Source: Streptomyces sp. NBC_01276
GTDB taxonomy: Bacteria; Actinomycetota; Actinomycetes; Streptomycetales; Streptomycetaceae
NCBI RefSeq assembly: GCF_041435355.1
Contig: NZ_CP108442.1
Location: forward strand, 5,826,501-5,890,500
DNA length: 64,000 nucleotides
Direction: 5' to 3'
The position numbers were made by a program, and so were the translations under genes. Below, piece after piece: positions 43,436 through 53,209 of the stretch (positions within the stretch are counted from its first letter, which is position 1; the number at the start of each line of letters is the position of its first letter). The notes under the pieces were generated by a model that was not told where the DNA came from, searched no databases, and was given only the letters and a program-made list of their open reading frames with translations.

Positions 43436-44415
43436 GCGCGTCCCTTCGTCGTCGAGGTGGTACGGGCGCTCCGCAGTGCGCGGGAGGCCAGGGTCCGGCC
43501 CGCCACGCAGGCCCCCAGCGCCAGCCAGGTGACCCGCCGCGACAGCCTTACCGCACGGTCGATGTCGGCGACCTCCACCGGCCGCCCGGCGGCTCCGTTG
43601 AGCACCGCCCGGTGTTCGACCCGGCCGCCGTAGGACAGGGTTCCGCCGAGGCGGACGCCGAGGGCGCCGGCGAAGGAGGCCTCCACCGGGCCGGCGTTGG
43701 GACTCGGATGGGCGGCGGCGTCGGCGCGCCAGGCCCGCAGGGCTCCGCGCCGGTCCGGTCCGGCCGCCACGGCGGCGAGGGCGGTCAGCCGGGCCCCGGG
43801 CCAGCCGGCCAGGTCGTCGAGCCGGGCGGAGGCCCAGCCGTAGCGCAGGTAGCGGGGCGACCTGTGCCCCACCATCGCATCGAGGGTGTTGACGGCGCGG
43901 AAGGCCAGCAGCCCGGGGATCCCGGCGACGGCGCCCCACACCAGGGCCCCGACGACCGCGTCGGAGGTGTTCTCGGCGACAGACTCCACGACGGCGCGGG
44001 CCATCTGCTGTTCGTCCAGCGCGTGCGGGTCCCGCCCGCACAGGTGGGGGAGCCGTTCCCGGGCGACCTCCGCGTCCCCGACGGCGAGTGCCCCGCCGAT
44101 GGCGCGGGCCTCGCGGCCGAGGGAGGTGCCGCCGACCACGGCCCAGGTGGCCGCGGCGGTCAGGGCGATACGGGCGGCCGCGGGCCGGGAGCGCACGGCG
44201 CGGGCGCCCAGCGCGCCGACGGCGGCCGCGCCCCCGGCGCAGACGAGGGTGTGCAGGGCGCCCCGGGCGCGGTCGTCGCGCCACAGGGCGCCCTCGACGG
44301 CGGCGGCGGTTCGTCCGAAGGCGGCCACGGGGTGCCCACGGCGCGGATCCCCGAGGATCCGGTCGCCGATCAGGCCCGCCGTGACGCCGTACGCGAAGAC
44401 GCGGTCGGCACGCAT
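43432..44415 (-). CDS. cbiB: Adenosylcobinamide-phosphate synthase CbiB/CobD
   Basis: 327 aa membrane protein that attaches the aminopropanol arm to adenosylcobyric acid. [21 protein letters not shown] (split near residue 20) and [23 protein letters not shown] are signature regions, with [20 protein letters not shown] in the middle and several membrane helices. It is the first gene behind the cobalamin riboswitch; its product acts after CobQ and together with CobC. The stop overlaps the cobQ start. Confidence 0.95.
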   Translation of the reverse strand: MRADRVFAYGVTAGLIGDRILGDPRRGHPVAAFGRTAAAVEGALWRDDRARGALHTLVCAGGAAAVGALGARAVRSRPAAARIALTAAATWAVVGGTSLGREARAIGGALAVGDAEVARERLPHLCGRDPHALDEQQMARAVVESVAENTSDAVVGALVWGAVAGIPGLLAFRAVNTLDAMVGHRSPRYLRYGWASARLDDLAGWPGARLTALAAVAAGPDRRGALRAWRADAAAHPSPNAGPVEASFAGALGVRLGGTLSYGGRVEHRAVLNGAAGRPVEVADIDRAVRLSRRVTWLALGACVAGRTLASRALRSARTTSTTKGRA

Positions 44416-44463
44416 GGTGGCAGGTATGTCCTCACTCAGGGTCCGCGCCCTGGTTCGACGTGT

Positions 44464-44575
44464 CCGGCGGCGAGAGTTCCTGGCTCCCGGGGTCCCGCAC
44501 GCGCCGCGTGGGGCCCCCGGTGACAGTGGCGGGACCGCGCCGGATTCGCACCGGACTTCCTCTCCATGCCGCCGT
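44464..44575 (-). promoter_or_regulatory. Cobalamin (AdoCbl) riboswitch
   Basis: On the minus strand the leader reads AGGAAGTCCGGTGCGAATCC, then GGCGCGGTCCCGCCACTGTC, which contains the B12 box and the neighbouring conserved core. GAGCCAGGAACTC lies at the 3' side. The outer stem can form between 44466-44471 and 44568-44573 (GGCGGC/GCCGCC). The 48 bases before cbiB hold a CAGGG/CCCTG hairpin that may be part of the expression platform. It should turn off the cbiB-cobQ-bchID-cobO-cobB operon when cobalamin is plentiful. Confidence 0.92.
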
Positions 44576-44673
44576 GATGGCTCGGGCAGTCCACCACGCC
44601 CCGCGAACGCCCGTCAACTCGCTGTTGACCTGCGGTGGGACGGAGGGCGAAGGGGAGGCGGGGGCATGCGAAA

Positions 44674-44702
44674 GCTCCCCCCGGGAGAAGTCCGGGGGGA
44701 GC
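44674..44702 (-). terminator. Hairpin terminator after the pit operon
   Basis: A perfect 11-bp stem, GCTCCCCCCGG with its complement, and a 7-base loop, 24 bp past the small membrane protein gene. It separates the pit transcript from the cob riboswitch downstream on the same strand. The 44576-44673 stretch shows no other feature. Confidence 0.75.
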
Positions 44703-44725
44703 CTTCGAGGAGCTTCGGGGGACCC

Positions 44726-44947
44726 TCAGCTGACGATCAGGTAGATCGCGTAGGTGACGGCCGCGGCGCAGAGCGCGAAGCAGGCGTAGGCACCGCTGCG
44801 GGCCAGGGTGGCGGCCCCGCCCTGCTCGGTGGCGGCCTCGTGCTTGGAGAGGCCCATCAGGCCCAGGGTGAACAGGGCCACGAGGGCGACGGTGGCGGAG
44901 AGGCTGACCCCGAAGACGGAGCCGAGTGCTGCCCAGTCGATCTTCAT
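44726..44947 (-). CDS. Small two-helix membrane protein next to pit
   Basis: 73 aa with two membrane helices (SVFGVSLSATVALVALFTLG and ACFALCAAAVTYAIYLIV) and a short polar loop LSKHEAATEQGG. It lies 28 bp after the phosphate transporter gene with its own AGAGGAAACGG ribosome site. I recall a similar small gene beside pit in other Streptomyces. A role as an accessory subunit of the transporter is inference. Confidence 0.8.
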   Translation of the reverse strand: MKIDWAALGSVFGVSLSATVALVALFTLGLMGLSKHEAATEQGGAATLARSGAYACFALCAAAVTYAIYLIVS

Positions 44948-44975
44948 ACTGCCGTTTCCTCTGTCGTTCTCGGGG

Positions 44976-46256
44976 TCAGACCGCGGCGGCCGGAGCCGCG
45001 GGGGTCGCCGGGTTCGCCGTCGCGGCCGGGATGGTGGCCTTGAGGTCCTCGTCCGTCACGGCGGCCGTCGTACCCGCGGTCGGCGGGACGGCCACGGCCG
45101 CGATGGCGGTGGTGACGACGCCGGGCTGCTCGTCGCCGGCCCCGGTGGAGGCGGCGTCGATCTCGTTGACGTTGGTGTGGTCGACGACCTGGCGGCGGGA
45201 GATGACCCAGATGGCGACGCAGGAGGCGACCAGGAAGACCGCGACGGCGGCCACGCCGACGTCACCGGTCCGCATGACCAGCTCGGCACCGGAGGCCACC
45301 AGGGCGGCGGCCGGCAGGGTCAGGCCCCACGCGACGAACATGCGGGTGGCGGTGGACCAGCGGACCACGCCGCCCTTGCGGCCCAGGCCCGCACCCATGA
45401 CCGCGCCGGAGCAGGCGTGGGTGGTGGAGAGGGAGAAGCCGAGGCTGGAGGAGGCCAGGATGACGCTGGCGGCCGAGGTCTGGGCGGCGAAGCCCTGCTG
45501 CGGCTGCAGGTCGGTCAGGCCACTGCCCATGGTGCGGATGATGCGCCAGCCGCCGATGGAGGTGCCCAGGGCGATGGCCAGACCGGCGGAGACGATGACC
45601 CAGACCGGCGGGTTCGAGCCGGGCGCGAGCGCGCCGCCGGCGACGAGGGCCAGGGTGATGATGCCCATGGTCTTCTGCGCGTCGTTGGTGCCGTGCGCGA
45701 GGGAGACCAGGCCGGCCGAGGCGATCTGACCGGCGCGGTAGCCCTTGGTGGCGGTCTTCTCGCCGACCTTGCCACCGAGCCTGTACGTGAGCCTGGCGGC
45801 CAGCATCGAGGCCACACCGGCCACGATCGGCGCGGCGACCGCGGGGATCAGCACCTTGGTGACGACGACGTCGCCGTTGACCGCGCCCAGGCCGGCGGAG
45901 GCGACCGCAGCACCGATCAGGCCGCCCATCAGGGCGTGCGAGGAGCTGGACGGCAGGCCGACCAGCCAGGTGACGAGGTTCCAGAGGATCGCGCCGACCA
46001 GGGCGGCGAAGATCACTTCTGGCTGGATGCCCTCTTCGTTGACCAGGCCCTTGGAGATCGTCTTGGCGACCTCCACGGACATGAACGCGCCGACGAGGTT
46101 GAGCACGGCGGACATGGCCACCGCCGTCTTGGGCTTGAGGGCGCCGGTCGAGATGGTGGTGGCCATCGCGTTGGCCGTGTCGTGGAAACCGTTCGTGAAG
46201 TCGAACACGAGAGCGGTGATGATCACGATCCCGAGGAGAAGCGTTATGTGCTCCAT
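44976..46256 (-). CDS. Low-affinity inorganic phosphate transporter (Pit)
   Basis: 426 aa Pit/PiT-family symporter. Signature motifs: FTNGFHDTANAMATTISTGA near residue 20, and LVTWLVGLPSSSSHALMGG with the second family repeat STTHACSGAVMGAGL near residue 285. About ten membrane segments. The C-terminal about 80 residues are Ala/Val-rich and cytoplasmic. It imports metal-phosphate complexes when phosphate is plentiful. A PHO box lies 48 bp upstream, so PhoP probably controls it. Confidence 0.94.
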   Translation of the reverse strand: MEHITLLLGIVIITALVFDFTNGFHDTANAMATTISTGALKPKTAVAMSAVLNLVGAFMSVEVAKTISKGLVNEEGIQPEVIFAALVGAILWNLVTWLVGLPSSSSHALMGGLIGAAVASAGLGAVNGDVVVTKVLIPAVAAPIVAGVASMLAARLTYRLGGKVGEKTATKGYRAGQIASAGLVSLAHGTNDAQKTMGIITLALVAGGALAPGSNPPVWVIVSAGLAIALGTSIGGWRIIRTMGSGLTDLQPQQGFAAQTSAASVILASSSLGFSLSTTHACSGAVMGAGLGRKGGVVRWSTATRMFVAWGLTLPAAALVASGAELVMRTGDVGVAAVAVFLVASCVAIWVISRRQVVDHTNVNEIDAASTGAGDEQPGVVTTAIAAVAVPPTAGTTAAVTDEDLKATIPAATANPATPAAPAAAV

Positions 46257-46303
46257 TTACCCAGGCTTCTGTTTGACGTCAGTGGCTCGGCGACCGTAGG
46301 CAA

Positions 46304-46325
46304 CCTGGGTGAACGGAAGATGAAC
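46304..46325 (-). promoter_or_regulatory. PHO box before pit
   Basis: On the minus strand two joined 11-bp units, GTTCATCTTCC (46325 to 46315) and GTTCACCCAGG (46314 to 46304). This is very close to the usual Streptomyces PHO box repeat. TTGCCTACGGT follows as a possible weak third unit. PhoP control of the transporter is inferred. Confidence 0.82.
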
Positions 46326-46577
46326 TGACTCGGGACGGATGGTGTCCCGCCCCGACCCGCGATCGGGCCCTTGGTCCCGATTCTGTCGTAGATATATCGA
46401 TTAATGCATGTCAGAGCCGGGTGAACGGGCTCCTCCGGACAGGCCTTCCGGCCGGTACGGCCCTCCTGGTCGGACCGGGAAAGAGAGGTAGATCACTCCG
46501 GTTCCATCGCGGCGCGGTCCGCGCGGCCGGGATCCCCTCCGGTGGCCCGCCCGCCCCCGCGCGCCGACACTGGAGCC
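46326..46577. other. Divergent intergenic region with an A+T-rich patch
   Basis: The gap between pit and the hydrolase gene is 321 bp in total. ATCGGG/CCCGAT near 46362 can form a small hairpin. At about 46390-46410 lies an unusually A+T-rich piece, GTAGATATATCGATTAATGC, in an otherwise G+C-rich region, which could be a promoter or regulator site. The remaining bases show no feature. Confidence 0.4.
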
Positions 46578-47708
46578 GTGCGTACCGCCACAGCGACGGC
46601 AGCGGCCGTCACCACCACCCTGATCGGTGCCGGAGCGGCCGCCGTCGCGGCCGGCCGGTACGCCGCCGACGCCGCCCTGCGCAGCGAGCCGGGCCGCCCC
46701 CTGCCCGGCGGACCCCGGCTCAGCGTCCACTCCGCCGGCGACGGCCGCGTGGTGCTCACCCGCTCCCTGGCCTCCCTGCGCCCGGGGACCTACGGACTGG
46801 CCGCGCCCGGGGTGCACGCCGTGGTCGGGCCCGTCCTCGACGAGGGCCGGGCCGCCCCGGACACCGTCGTGCGCCGCCTGATCGCCGTCACCCACGGCAG
46901 CCTCGAGCCCGGCACCCGCGTCACCCTCACCCCCCAGGTCCACCTGGGCAACCCGCGCACCGCCCTCGGGCTCGACCACGCCGACGTGGACGTCCCCGGG
47001 GAGCTGGGTCCCCTCCCCGCCTGGTTCGTGCCCGAGGCCCGCGACACGTGGGTGATCACCGTGCACGGGCTGGGGGCCGGGCGGGAGCACCCGATGGTGG
47101 TCATGCCCTTCCTGCGGCGCCAGCGCCTCCCGGTGCTCGACCTCGCCTACCGCGGGGACCTCGGCGCCCCCGCCTCCCCGGACGGCATCGGCCACCTCGG
47201 GGAGTCGGAGTGGCGGGACCTGGACGCCGCCATCCGCTACGCCGTGCGCTACGGGGCCCGGCGCGTGATCCTGCACGGCTGGTCGACCGGGGGCGCCATG
47301 GCCCTGCACGCCGTCGAGCGCTCCGCCCTGGCCGGCCGGATCTCCGGAGTCGTGCTCGACTCGCCCGTCCTGGACTGGCACGCCACCCTGCGCGCGCTCG
47401 CCGCCGCCCGCCGCACCCCGGCCCCGCTGATCCCGCTCGCGGTCCGGGCGGCCGAGGGCCGCGCGGGACTGCGCGCCGACCGGCGGCCCCCGGGCTCCGA
47501 CCCCGGCGCCCTGCGCGTCCCGGTCCTGATCTTCCACGGGCCCGACGACACCCTCGCCCCCTGGGAACCCTCCCGCCGGCTCGCCGCCGCCCGGCCCGAC
47601 CTCGTCACCCTGCAGACCGTCAGGAACGCGGCGCACGGGGCGATGTGGAACGCCGACCCGGCCCGGTACGAGGAGGCGCTGCGCCGCTTCCTCGTCCCCC
47701 TCATGTGA
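46578..47708 (+). CDS. Alpha/beta hydrolase with N-terminal membrane segment
   Basis: 376 aa from GTG at 46578, with GGAG five bases before. A hydrophobic N-terminus (ATATAAAVTTTLIGAGAAAV) may anchor or export it. The catalytic triad is S236 in LHGWSTGGAMAL, aspartate in FHGPDDTLAPWE and histidine in RNAAHGAMWN. The oxyanion region is TVHGLGAGREHP. The substrate is unknown; family members include esterases and peptidases. It is divergent from pit. Confidence 0.85.
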   Translation: MRTATATAAAVTTTLIGAGAAAVAAGRYAADAALRSEPGRPLPGGPRLSVHSAGDGRVVLTRSLASLRPGTYGLAAPGVHAVVGPVLDEGRAAPDTVVRRLIAVTHGSLEPGTRVTLTPQVHLGNPRTALGLDHADVDVPGELGPLPAWFVPEARDTWVITVHGLGAGREHPMVVMPFLRRQRLPVLDLAYRGDLGAPASPDGIGHLGESEWRDLDAAIRYAVRYGARRVILHGWSTGGAMALHAVERSALAGRISGVVLDSPVLDWHATLRALAAARRTPAPLIPLAVRAAEGRAGLRADRRPPGSDPGALRVPVLIFHGPDDTLAPWEPSRRLAAARPDLVTLQTVRNAAHGAMWNADPARYEEALRRFLVPLM

Positions 47709-47838
47709 CCCCTATATGTGAAGGGGCTGTGGCGGAGGAGGCAGGGAGGGGGGATTGCCCCGGTTCGTCCACCCGCTGACCTGTGGAAACGACCGGTTCC
47801 GTTTGGGCTTTCGGCCAGTGACGGGCGAGACTGCTTCC

Positions 47839-49254
47839 GTGACGTCCCGAAAGCCTGATGAGCAGTTGGCTCGCGACTCCAGACTCCGACTCGTCTCCCC
47901 GCGCTCCGTCGCCACGGCGCGCAAGGCGGTGACCGACCGGCGAACCCGGACGGCCCCCCGCCCGCCGGCGGGCACCCCCGCAACGGCGGACCTGGCGAAC
48001 CGGGCCCGCGCCTCCCTCGCCGACGCGGTACGGCTGGCCCGCTGGGCCGAGCTGAACCTCGGAGCGGGCGACGGCGGCCGGCCCGCCCCGACGGGCGCAC
48101 TGCCCGCCGCCGACGTCGAACGGGCCGCCGGCGAGCTGCGCCTGACGCACGGCCAGATCCGGGTCGGCTGGGACCGCGCCCGCCTCTCGGGCCTCGTCGA
48201 GGTGCACGGAGGCCACGCCCGGCCCGGCTGGCGGCTGCGCGCCTGGGACCGCGACGACAGCGCGGTGCTGCGCGGCTGGGTCGCCCTCTTCGACGCCTGG
48301 TCGCTCGTCCACCCGGCCCCCGCCGACATCGCCGCCTCGGCCGTCGCCGAGGTCGTCGAGGCGATGCCCCAGCTCCTGTCGCTGCTCCAGCTCTCGGCCG
48401 GCCCCGTGACCGTCCCGGACCTGCTGGACCTCCTCGGGCAGCGGGTCACCGAACTGCGCGACGAGCGCTGCGAGGTCCCCTGCGGCCCCGGTCCCGCTCC
48501 CGGCTCCGCCGCCGCCCCGCAGACCCGGCCGCTCCCGCTCGCCCGGCTGCTGCGCTGGGCGCTCGGCGGCCTCGCCGCCGTGGACGCCGTCACCCTCGGT
48601 CCCGCCCGCGCCACCCTCACCCCGCTGGGGAGCTGGGCCGTCTGGGTCAAGCTGGAGCAGATCTGCGTCGCCGCGCAGAGCCCGGCCGGGAACATCGAGC
48701 AGTCCGCCGCCGCCATGCTGCACGGCTGCGCCCGGCTCACGCCCGGACCGGCCCGTGCCGAGTACCAGGCCTGGCTCGCAGCCCGGCCCGTGGGCCACGC
48801 CGTCAGCGAGCTGCTGCACGCCGCCCGCGGCGAGGACGCCCTGCTGCGCGGCCTGGCCTTCGAGGCCCTGCGCGTGGTCGGCGCCCCCGCCGAGCCCGAG
48901 GTCCGCGCGGCCGTACGGGAACCCGCGCTGCGCCCCTACGCCCTGCTCTGGCTCGCCGAGCACGACGGGGTGGACCCCGACGAGGCCCAGGACGTCCTGA
49001 CCCCCGAGGAGTCGACCTGGCTCTGGGTGGACACGGCCGCGGCCATCGCCGACCACGGCGAGGCCGACCTGCTCGCCCGCCACCTCGACTCGGCCGTCCG
49101 CACCACCGTGCCCCGGCTCCTGGACGAGGTCCGCGCGGTCGGCCACCCCCGCACGGTGCAGGTGCTGGTCGCCCTCGCGGCCGCCCACCCCGACCCGGCC
49201 CTGGCCAAGGCCGTCCGCCGGGCCGCCTTCCAGGTCCACACCGGCGGCGCGTGA
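47839..49254 (+). CDS. Conserved hypothetical protein, paralogue of the gene at 16511
   Basis: 471 aa from GTG at 47839; an in-frame TTG at 47755 would add 28 residues, and neither has a strong ribosome site. ADAVRLARWAELNLG (about 55-70) and the C-terminal helical repeats (LLWLAEHDGVDPDEA, TWLWVDTAAAIADHGE) match the gene at 16511. The acidic middle part of that paralogue is missing. It looks cytoplasmic and helical. No domain with known activity was recognised. Confidence 0.72.
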   Translation: MTSRKPDEQLARDSRLRLVSPRSVATARKAVTDRRTRTAPRPPAGTPATADLANRARASLADAVRLARWAELNLGAGDGGRPAPTGALPAADVERAAGELRLTHGQIRVGWDRARLSGLVEVHGGHARPGWRLRAWDRDDSAVLRGWVALFDAWSLVHPAPADIAASAVAEVVEAMPQLLSLLQLSAGPVTVPDLLDLLGQRVTELRDERCEVPCGPGPAPGSAAAPQTRPLPLARLLRWALGGLAAVDAVTLGPARATLTPLGSWAVWVKLEQICVAAQSPAGNIEQSAAAMLHGCARLTPGPARAEYQAWLAARPVGHAVSELLHAARGEDALLRGLAFEALRVVGAPAEPEVRAAVREPALRPYALLWLAEHDGVDPDEAQDVLTPEESTWLWVDTAAAIADHGEADLLARHLDSAVRTTVPRLLDEVRAVGHPRTVQVLVALAAAHPDPALAKAVRRAAFQVHTGGA

Positions 49255-49277
49255 CGGCGTGCGTACGCGCCGCGGGC

Positions 49278-49673
49278 TCAGACCTGCGGCGCGTACGTCC
49301 CGAAGCTCCAGACGTTGCCCTCGGTGTCCCGCGCCATGTAGTCCCGCGAGCCGTAGTCCTGGTCGGTGGGTTCCATCAGGATCTCGACCCCGTGCTCCAC
49401 GGCCCGGCGGTGATGGGCGTCCACGTCGTCGACCACCAGGTAGACGCCCGACGGGCCGGCGCCCTCCATGGCCTTGTCGAACGCGCCGCCGCGCCCCTTG
49501 CTGCCGAGCATCACGGCGCCGTTCCCGTACGCCAGCTCCGCGTGCATCACGGCGCCGTCGTCGCCCTCGTACACCGCCACCTGGGTGAATCCGAACGCTT
49601 CGGTCAGCTGCCGGATCGCCGCCTTGGCGTCGCGGTAGAGCAGGGTCGGAAAGACGGTCGGAACGCCTGCCAT
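49278..49673 (-). CDS. VOC superfamily (glyoxalase/dioxygenase-like) protein
   Basis: 131 aa from ATG at 49673, eight bases after GAGGGAG; a GTG at 49682 is an alternative. FPTLLYRDAKAAIRQLTEAFGF starts the first beta-alpha-beta-beta-beta unit, and GVYLVVDDVDAHHRRAVEHG with DYGSRDYMARDTEGNVWSFGTY forms the second; the latter carries the typical terminal motif. This is close to the PhnB/YdcJ-like single-domain VOC proteins. The ligand is unknown. Confidence 0.85.
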   Translation of the reverse strand: MAGVPTVFPTLLYRDAKAAIRQLTEAFGFTQVAVYEGDDGAVMHAELAYGNGAVMLGSKGRGGAFDKAMEGAGPSGVYLVVDDVDAHHRRAVEHGVEILMEPTDQDYGSRDYMARDTEGNVWSFGTYAPQV

Positions 49674-49741
49674 GACGATCACTCCCTCTCAGGAACGTGC
49701 GCGTGTGACTCGCAGCACAGCATGGCAGGCGCCACCGACAG

Positions 49742-50632
49742 TCAGCGGAAGGTGTTGCACTGGGCCATGTCGCCCGTGCGGTAGCCCTGGTAGAACCACT
49801 GCCGGCGCTGCTGGGCGGAACCGTGGGTCCAGGACTCCGGGGTGACGCGGCCCTGGAACTTCTCCTGGATCCGGTCGTCGCCCACCGCGGCCGCCGCGTC
49901 CAGGCCGTCCCTGATGTCCTGGTCGGTGAGGCTCGTGATCAGCGGCCGCCCCGTCGACTCGTCCGGGGTCCTCGTCGCGTTGCGCGCCCACACCCCGGCG
50001 TAGCAGTCGGCCTGCAGCTCGACCTTGACCGCGTTGCTGTTCGCGCCCTGCCGCCCGTCCTGGGCCCGTTGGAGTGTTCCGGTCAGGTTCTGGATGTGGT
50101 GGCCGTACTCGTGGGCGACGACGTACGCCTGGGCGAAGGGGCCGCCGCTCGCGCCGAACTTAGTCCGCAGCTCGTCGAAGAAGCCCAGGTCCAGATAGAC
50201 CTGCCGGTCGGCGGGGCAGTAGAAGGGGCCGACCGCCGAGGTGGCCGCGCCGCACGCGGTGTTCACCCGGCCGGTGAAGAAGACCGTGGACGCCGGGGAG
50301 TACTGCCCGCCGCGCCTTTGGAACTCCTGCTTCCAGAAGTCCTGGGTGCTGTTCACCACCGCGACGAGCCGGCAGTCCTCCCGGGTGTTCGCGTCCTGCC
50401 CGGTTCGGCAGGCCTGCTGCACCCGGGCCGCCGAGGACGAGGTCGCCACGGGCTGCGGGCTGCCGTCCGAGAGCCCCAGCTGGTCCGGACCCACCCCGAA
50501 GAGCAGGCCCAGCACCAGGGCGATCAGCCCGACGATCCCGCCGCCGACCGTGGCCTTCCCGCCCGGGATGCTGCTCCCGCGCTGGTCACTGACCTCGGAA
50601 GTGTCCAGATTGGCGTCGTCGTCGAACTGCAT
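49742..50632 (-). CDS. Neutral zinc metallopeptidase (YpfJ/KPN_02809 family)
   Basis: 296 aa from ATG at 50632 (MQFDDDANLDTSEVSDQRGS). A single membrane helix follows the short cytoplasmic N-terminus (GGIVGLIALVLGLLFGVG, about 31-48). The zinc site is the HEYGH motif at residues 174-178, with the third ligand probably in VELQADCYAG. Four cysteines are in the outer domain. It belongs to the family annotated as neutral zinc metallopeptidase, with the catalytic part outside the cell. The substrate is unknown. Confidence 0.88.
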   Translation of the reverse strand: MQFDDDANLDTSEVSDQRGSSIPGGKATVGGGIVGLIALVLGLLFGVGPDQLGLSDGSPQPVATSSSAARVQQACRTGQDANTREDCRLVAVVNSTQDFWKQEFQRRGGQYSPASTVFFTGRVNTACGAATSAVGPFYCPADRQVYLDLGFFDELRTKFGASGGPFAQAYVVAHEYGHHIQNLTGTLQRAQDGRQGANSNAVKVELQADCYAGVWARNATRTPDESTGRPLITSLTDQDIRDGLDAAAAVGDDRIQEKFQGRVTPESWTHGSAQQRRQWFYQGYRTGDMAQCNTFR

Positions 50633-50772
50633 ACCGCACCGCCCTCGCGTCCCGTGGCCGCCCCTGCGGCGAGAATCAACCCCTTCATCCTGATACGCGC
50701 CCGGACGCCCCGGTGGCGTCCCGGGGCCGAACGGGGGACGGGAGGCCCCGAAAAGTGGTTGCGCACCCCCGG

Positions 50773-50778
50773 TAGAAT
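50773..50778 (+). promoter_or_regulatory. Putative -10 box TAGAAT of the ABC-F leader transcript
   Basis: TAGAAT lies six bases before an ATG, so transcription would start at or next to that ATG. No good -35 box is seen at the normal distance (TTGCGC is only eight bases away), which leaves some doubt. Confidence 0.45.
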
Positions 50779-50784
50779 GAACCC

Positions 50785-50808
50785 ATGGCAAATCTCCTCG
50801 CGGATTAG
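50785..50808 (+). CDS. Seven-codon leader open reading frame MANLLAD
   Basis: ATG GCA AAT CTC CTC GCG GAT TAG, 63 bases before the ABC-F start. With the -10 box directly upstream it would be at the 5' end of a leaderless message. Short leader peptides commonly attenuate ABC-F antibiotic-resistance genes through stalled ribosomes. That role is inferred here, because no competing hairpin is obvious between it and the next gene. Confidence 0.4.
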   Translation: MANLLAD

Positions 50809-50871
50809 CGGCGTCGAAGCAACGCGCGTCCTGCCCCCCTTCCGCCGTCCCCACCGCCCTGGAGTATTTCC

Positions 50872-52470
<1,599 letters not shown>

Positions 52471-52570
52471 CGGGCCCCCGGCCCGCTGATCCAGTTCCTT
52501 ATGGATCATTCGGCTCAGGCGTGATCCATCATCTGAGTGAGACGGTCTCGTACCGTCGCGCCCCGTACGA

Positions 52571-52618
52571 CGGCCCCGGCCGCAGCCTCCCCGAGGCGCG
52601 GCCGGGGCCGGATTTTTT
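52571..52618 (+). terminator. Strong Rho-independent terminator after the ABC-F gene
   Basis: A perfect 13-bp stem, CGGCCCCGGCCGC with its complement, and a 14-base loop, followed by GA and six Ts. It is the only canonical T-tail terminator I saw in this window. It lies in the 353-bp gap before the small HTH gene; the remaining gap (52619-52823) shows only that gene's ribosome site GAGGAGG. Confidence 0.9.
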
Positions 52619-52823
52619 CCGCGCCTGGCCCCTGACCTGGTGATTCCCCTCGGCGGCGGAGAAGTGTGACGGAGGTCATGCGGCGGAAGAGGAGATTCCG
52701 TTCTGCTCGGGCGTCCACCCCCCGGGAAATGCCGTCGTACCGACCTTGCTGAATGGGTGGCCAGGAAGCCGGGGAGGGGTGATCATGAGAAGTCCAGAGC
52801 GCACTTCCCACGAGGAGGCACGG

Positions 52824-53045
52824 GTGGCCGAGACTCTGAAGAAGGGCAGCCGGGTTACCGGCGCCGCGCGCGACAAGCTCGCGGCAGACCTGAAGAAGAA
52901 GTACGACTCCGGTGCGAGTATCCGGGCGCTGGCCGAAGAGACCGGCCGGTCCTACGGATTCGTCCACCGGATGCTCAGTGAGTCCGGAGTCACGCTGCGT
53001 GGTCGCGGTGGCGCGACGCGCGGCAAGAAGGCGGCTGCGGCCTGA
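52824..53045 (+). CDS. Small helix-turn-helix protein
   Basis: 73 aa from GTG at 52824, with GAGGAGG about seven bases before; in-frame starts up to 52746 lack this. A single HTH covers the middle (DLKKKYDSGASIRALAEETG, then RSYGFVHRMLSESG). Basic N- and C-termini (GTG-coded MAETLKKGSRVTGAARDKLA and the Lys/Arg tail RGGATRGKKAAAA) suggest DNA binding. I recognise this as a highly conserved small Streptomyces protein, but no regulon is known to me. Confidence 0.88.
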   Translation: MAETLKKGSRVTGAARDKLAADLKKKYDSGASIRALAEETGRSYGFVHRMLSESGVTLRGRGGATRGKKAAAA

Positions 53046-53121
53046 CCCTGGCCGTCAGGCCGAGGCCGGCGCCGGAGGCGCGCGACAGCTTGTACGGCTC
53101 CACGCACGGTTCTTCGGTGAC

Positions 53122-53149
53122 CCCCGGTCGGCCCCGCGGCCGACCGGGT
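53122..53149 (+). terminator. Hairpin terminator after the small HTH gene
   Basis: CCCGGTCGGCC at 53123-53133 pairs perfectly with its complement at 53138-53148 around a CCGC loop, about 78 bp after the stop codon. Confidence 0.75.
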
Positions 53150-53209
53150 GGTTACTGTGCAGTCACTTAGGCCGAGCATGCGGCCACGACTGCACACCGG
53201 AGGCACCAG

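Noticed and set aside
44576..44673. A small gene or RNA between the cob riboswitch and the pit terminator
   Set aside because: No open frame with a plausible start or structured element was found in these bases.
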